Shown piece after piece: positions 13,542 through 15,476 of a DNA stretch of 15,476 bases. How positions within the stretch are numbered: position 1 is the stretch's first letter; each line of letters opens with the position of its first letter. Made by a program: the position numbers and the translations under genes. Source of the DNA: Firmicutes bacterium CAG:475 (GTDB taxonomy: Bacteria > Bacillota > Clostridia > Christensenellales > CAG-917); NCBI GenBank assembly GCA_000434435.1, contig FR895553.1, positions 3,207-18,682 on the forward strand. The letters run 5' to 3'. The notes under the pieces were generated by a model. It was not told the origin of the DNA, ran no database searches, and saw only the letters and a list, made by a program, of their open reading frames with translations.

Positions 13542-15332
13542 TTATTGAAGCTCGAACGACTTTTCAAGCTCGTCGAGAGTTTGAGAAAACTCTTTCATTG
13601 CAAGTTCGTAAGGCGCGTCGCTTTCAAGATCGACGTCCGCAAGACGAATGATGTCAAGCGGTGCCATGCTTCCGCCTGCGGAAAGGAACTTTTTGTATTT
13701 TGCAAAGTACTCTTCTCCGCCTTCGAGAATCTTGTTTGCAATCGAAACAGCCGTCGTGATACCCGTTGCGTACTTGTAGACGTAATAGCTTGTGTAGAAG
13801 TGCGGTATTCTTGCCCACTCGTAGCGGATAAGGTCGTTGTGTTCGACGGCTTCGCCGTAGTATTTCTTGTTGAGTTCGTAATAAGCGTCCGAAAGCGCGG
13901 TTGCGGTGATAGGCTCGCCTTGCTCCACCATATTATGCGCAATCGTTTCAAACTCGCTGAACATTGTTTGTCTGAAAAGCGTTGTACGGAACATGTCGAG
14001 ATAGTAGGAAAGCAAATACTTTCTGAACTCGCCGGTTGCCGTTTTGAGAAGGTGTTTAAGAAGCAATACTTCGTTGACCGTGGATGCGATTTCCGCAACG
14101 AAAATGACGTAATCCGCCTTTTGCTCGGGAAGGGATGAATTGCTGAAATAGGAATGCATCGCATGTCCCATTTCGTGCGCGATCGTAAACACGTCGTGAA
14201 TTGTCTTTTGATAGTTGAGAAGAACAAACGGATGCACGCCGTACACGCCCCAGGAATATGCGCCGCTTCTCTTGCCCTTGTTTTCGTACACGTCAACCCA
14301 ACCGCTTTCAAACGCGCTTGCAAGGATATCGGAATATTCCTTGCCGGTGACTTTCAACGCTTCTTTGACGAGTTTCACCGCGTCTTCGTATTCGAGTGCA
14401 AGCTCCTGCTCGTTGACAATGGAGGTGTAAAGGTCGTACATATTGAGAGTGTCGAGTCCCAAAACTTTCTTTCTCAACGCAATGTATCCGTGCAGAGGTT
14501 TAGTGCCTTTGCCGACTGCTTCGAGAAGTTTGTTGTAGCAAGTGGACGGCACGTTTTCGTTGTACATAGAATAGTCGAGCGAGCTTTTGAAGCCTCTCAC
14601 TTTTGCATAGAACCAATCTTTTTTGACGTTGCCGGCATAGTTTGCCGCAATGGTGTTGATGTGATCCTTGTAAGCTGTAAACATGCTGTCGAAAGCGTCT
14701 TTGCGCACTCTTTGGTCGGGACTTTGCAAGAGCATGCCGTACACGCCGTGGCTCATTTGAACCTCTTTTCCGTTTTCGTCCTTGACGGGCGCAAACTTCA
14801 CGTCCGCATTGTCGAACATAGAAAACACTTCCCTTGCGTTGTCCGAGAAAAGTCCAACTTCTCCGAGCAGTTTTTCCTCTTTCTTGGAAAGGATGATATC
14901 TTTGCTTCTGATGATTTCCTTGAAGAAAACGTCGTAGTCTTTGAAGCGTTTGCTACGTTGAAGCTCGTTGAGTCTGTCCATGGAAAACTCGCTGATTTCG
15001 GGAGTGATAAAGGACGTTGCGGTGACGTACTTGACGTAAAGCATATCCGCTCTGTTGGACATGCCCTGATATGTTGCGTCCCTCGAATCCTGGTCCAGAC
15101 GCATTTTTGCATATCCGTAGAGATAGGATATGTCGTGCATCATTCTAGTCATAAATTCCAGGCAGTCGAAGAGAGTGTCCTCGTCGCTCAATTTGTCTTG
15201 GTATTTTGAAAAGTGGCCTATGCGTTCTTCGCACTTGAAAAACAACTCTTCCCATGCGTCGTTGTCCTTTATGATATCTTCAAGATGCCACTTGTATTGC
15301 TCGGGTATTTGATCTCTTGATTCGTAAAGCAT
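13542..15332 (-). CDS. pepF: Oligoendopeptidase F (M3 family)
   Basis: A cytoplasmic zinc metallopeptidase that cleaves oligopeptides of roughly 7-17 residues. From the ATG at 15332 the protein has 596 residues, the usual PepF length. The M3 zinc site is HEMGH (about residues 386-390), with the third ligand Glu in the following AEIAST stretch (about 414). The conserved GVYGVHPFVLLNY precedes it and YVYKYATGI lies near the C-terminus. The start was chosen because a strong AAGGAG lies six bases upstream. The open frame continues 44 codons upstream but that part (from 15464) is basic, unlike the family, and has no good ribosome binding site. It is the first gene of the pepF-lipoprotein-dnaB unit. 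The 144 bases upstream hold only an untranslated leader; I found no convincing promoter there. Confidence 0.95.
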   Translation of the reverse strand: MLYESRDQIPEQYKWHLEDIIKDNDAWEELFFKCEERIGHFSKYQDKLSDEDTLFDCLEFMTRMMHDISYLYGYAKMRLDQDSRDATYQGMSNRADMLYVKYVTATSFITPEISEFSMDRLNELQRSKRFKDYDVFFKEIIRSKDIILSKKEEKLLGEVGLFSDNAREVFSMFDNADVKFAPVKDENGKEVQMSHGVYGMLLQSPDQRVRKDAFDSMFTAYKDHINTIAANYAGNVKKDWFYAKVRGFKSSLDYSMYNENVPSTCYNKLLEAVGKGTKPLHGYIALRKKVLGLDTLNMYDLYTSIVNEQELALEYEDAVKLVKEALKVTGKEYSDILASAFESGWVDVYENKGKRSGAYSWGVYGVHPFVLLNYQKTIHDVFTIAHEMGHAMHSYFSNSSLPEQKADYVIFVAEIASTVNEVLLLKHLLKTATGEFRKYLLSYYLDMFRTTLFRQTMFSEFETIAHNMVEQGEPITATALSDAYYELNKKYYGEAVEHNDLIRYEWARIPHFYTSYYVYKYATGITTAVSIANKILEGGEEYFAKYKKFLSAGGSMAPLDIIRLADVDLESDAPYELAMKEFSQTLDELEKSFELQ

Positions 15333-15476
15333 ATCGTTCTCCTTAATATATTCAGCGCTATTATTATGTTTTGGAGCGTTGCAATAGTCATATAAAAATG
15401 CAACTTCCCCCTTCCTCATGTGTTTTTTTCTTCCTCTACAAGGGCTTTTCGCCATGTACCCCAAATTAGATGAACC

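Noticed and set aside
14154..15209. 351-codon open frame on the plus strand opposite pepF
   Set aside because: It is antisense to a clear PepF with HExxH and a strong ribosome binding site. Its translation is Phe/Val/His-rich with no domain, and similar antisense frames occur opposite every large gene here because of codon bias.
15333..15464. N-terminal extension of PepF by 44 codons
   Set aside because: The extension is basic and unlike the family, whereas the ATG at 15332 has AAGGAG at ideal spacing and gives the usual protein length.

Overview
The window looks like chromosomal DNA of a low-to-moderate GC, Gram-positive, spore-forming member of the Bacillota (Clostridia-like). The reasons are the block yqfC-yqfD-phoH-pgpH-ybeY-era-yqzL-recO in its classical Bacillota order, sporulation proteins of the YqfC/YqfD families, a Sua5-YwlE pair as in Bacillus, AGGAGG-type ribosome binding sites and lipobox lipoproteins. 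I see no mobile element, tRNA, rRNA or CRISPR array. Except for one ferritin-like gene (603-1112, +), every supported gene is on the minus strand, so transcription runs from high to low coordinates.

In transcription order: (1) pepF (15332-13542), a putative membrane-anchored lipoprotein (13490-12801) and the replicative helicase dnaB (12828-11212), closed by a 17-bp-stem terminator that includes the dnaB stop. (2) A long cluster: yqfC, yqfD, phoH, pgpH, ybeY, era, yqzL (46 aa), recO, a 636-aa WG-repeat-like lipoprotein, sua5 and ywlE. Most of its junctions are very short or overlapping, and it ends in a terminator whose loop contains the ywlE stop. (3) Converging on that end, the diiron ferritin-like gene on the plus strand. 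(4) Divergent from it, secG with a good sigma-A-type promoter, a strong ribosome binding site and its own terminator.

The cluster combines c-di-AMP turnover (PgpH), rRNA/30S maturation (YbeY, Era), sporulation (YqfC/YqfD), recombination (RecO), tRNA t6A synthesis (Sua5) and protein dephosphorylation (YwlE). Two lineage-specific lipoproteins overlap dnaB and recO by 28 and 4 bases.

The most notable points are as follows. DnaB carries an acidic C-terminal tail of about 80 residues ending in DDDGDIPF, which looks like the C-terminal tip of single-stranded DNA-binding protein (SSB). yqfD is frameshifted near its 3' end by an imperfect 29-bp tandem duplication; removing one unit gives a 492-aa frame that ends exactly at the phoH start codon. 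YqfD has a Lys/Arg/Glu-rich N-terminal extension of about 128 residues. PgpH lacks the usual large extracellular sensor domain. No intergenic stretch exceeds 300 bases.
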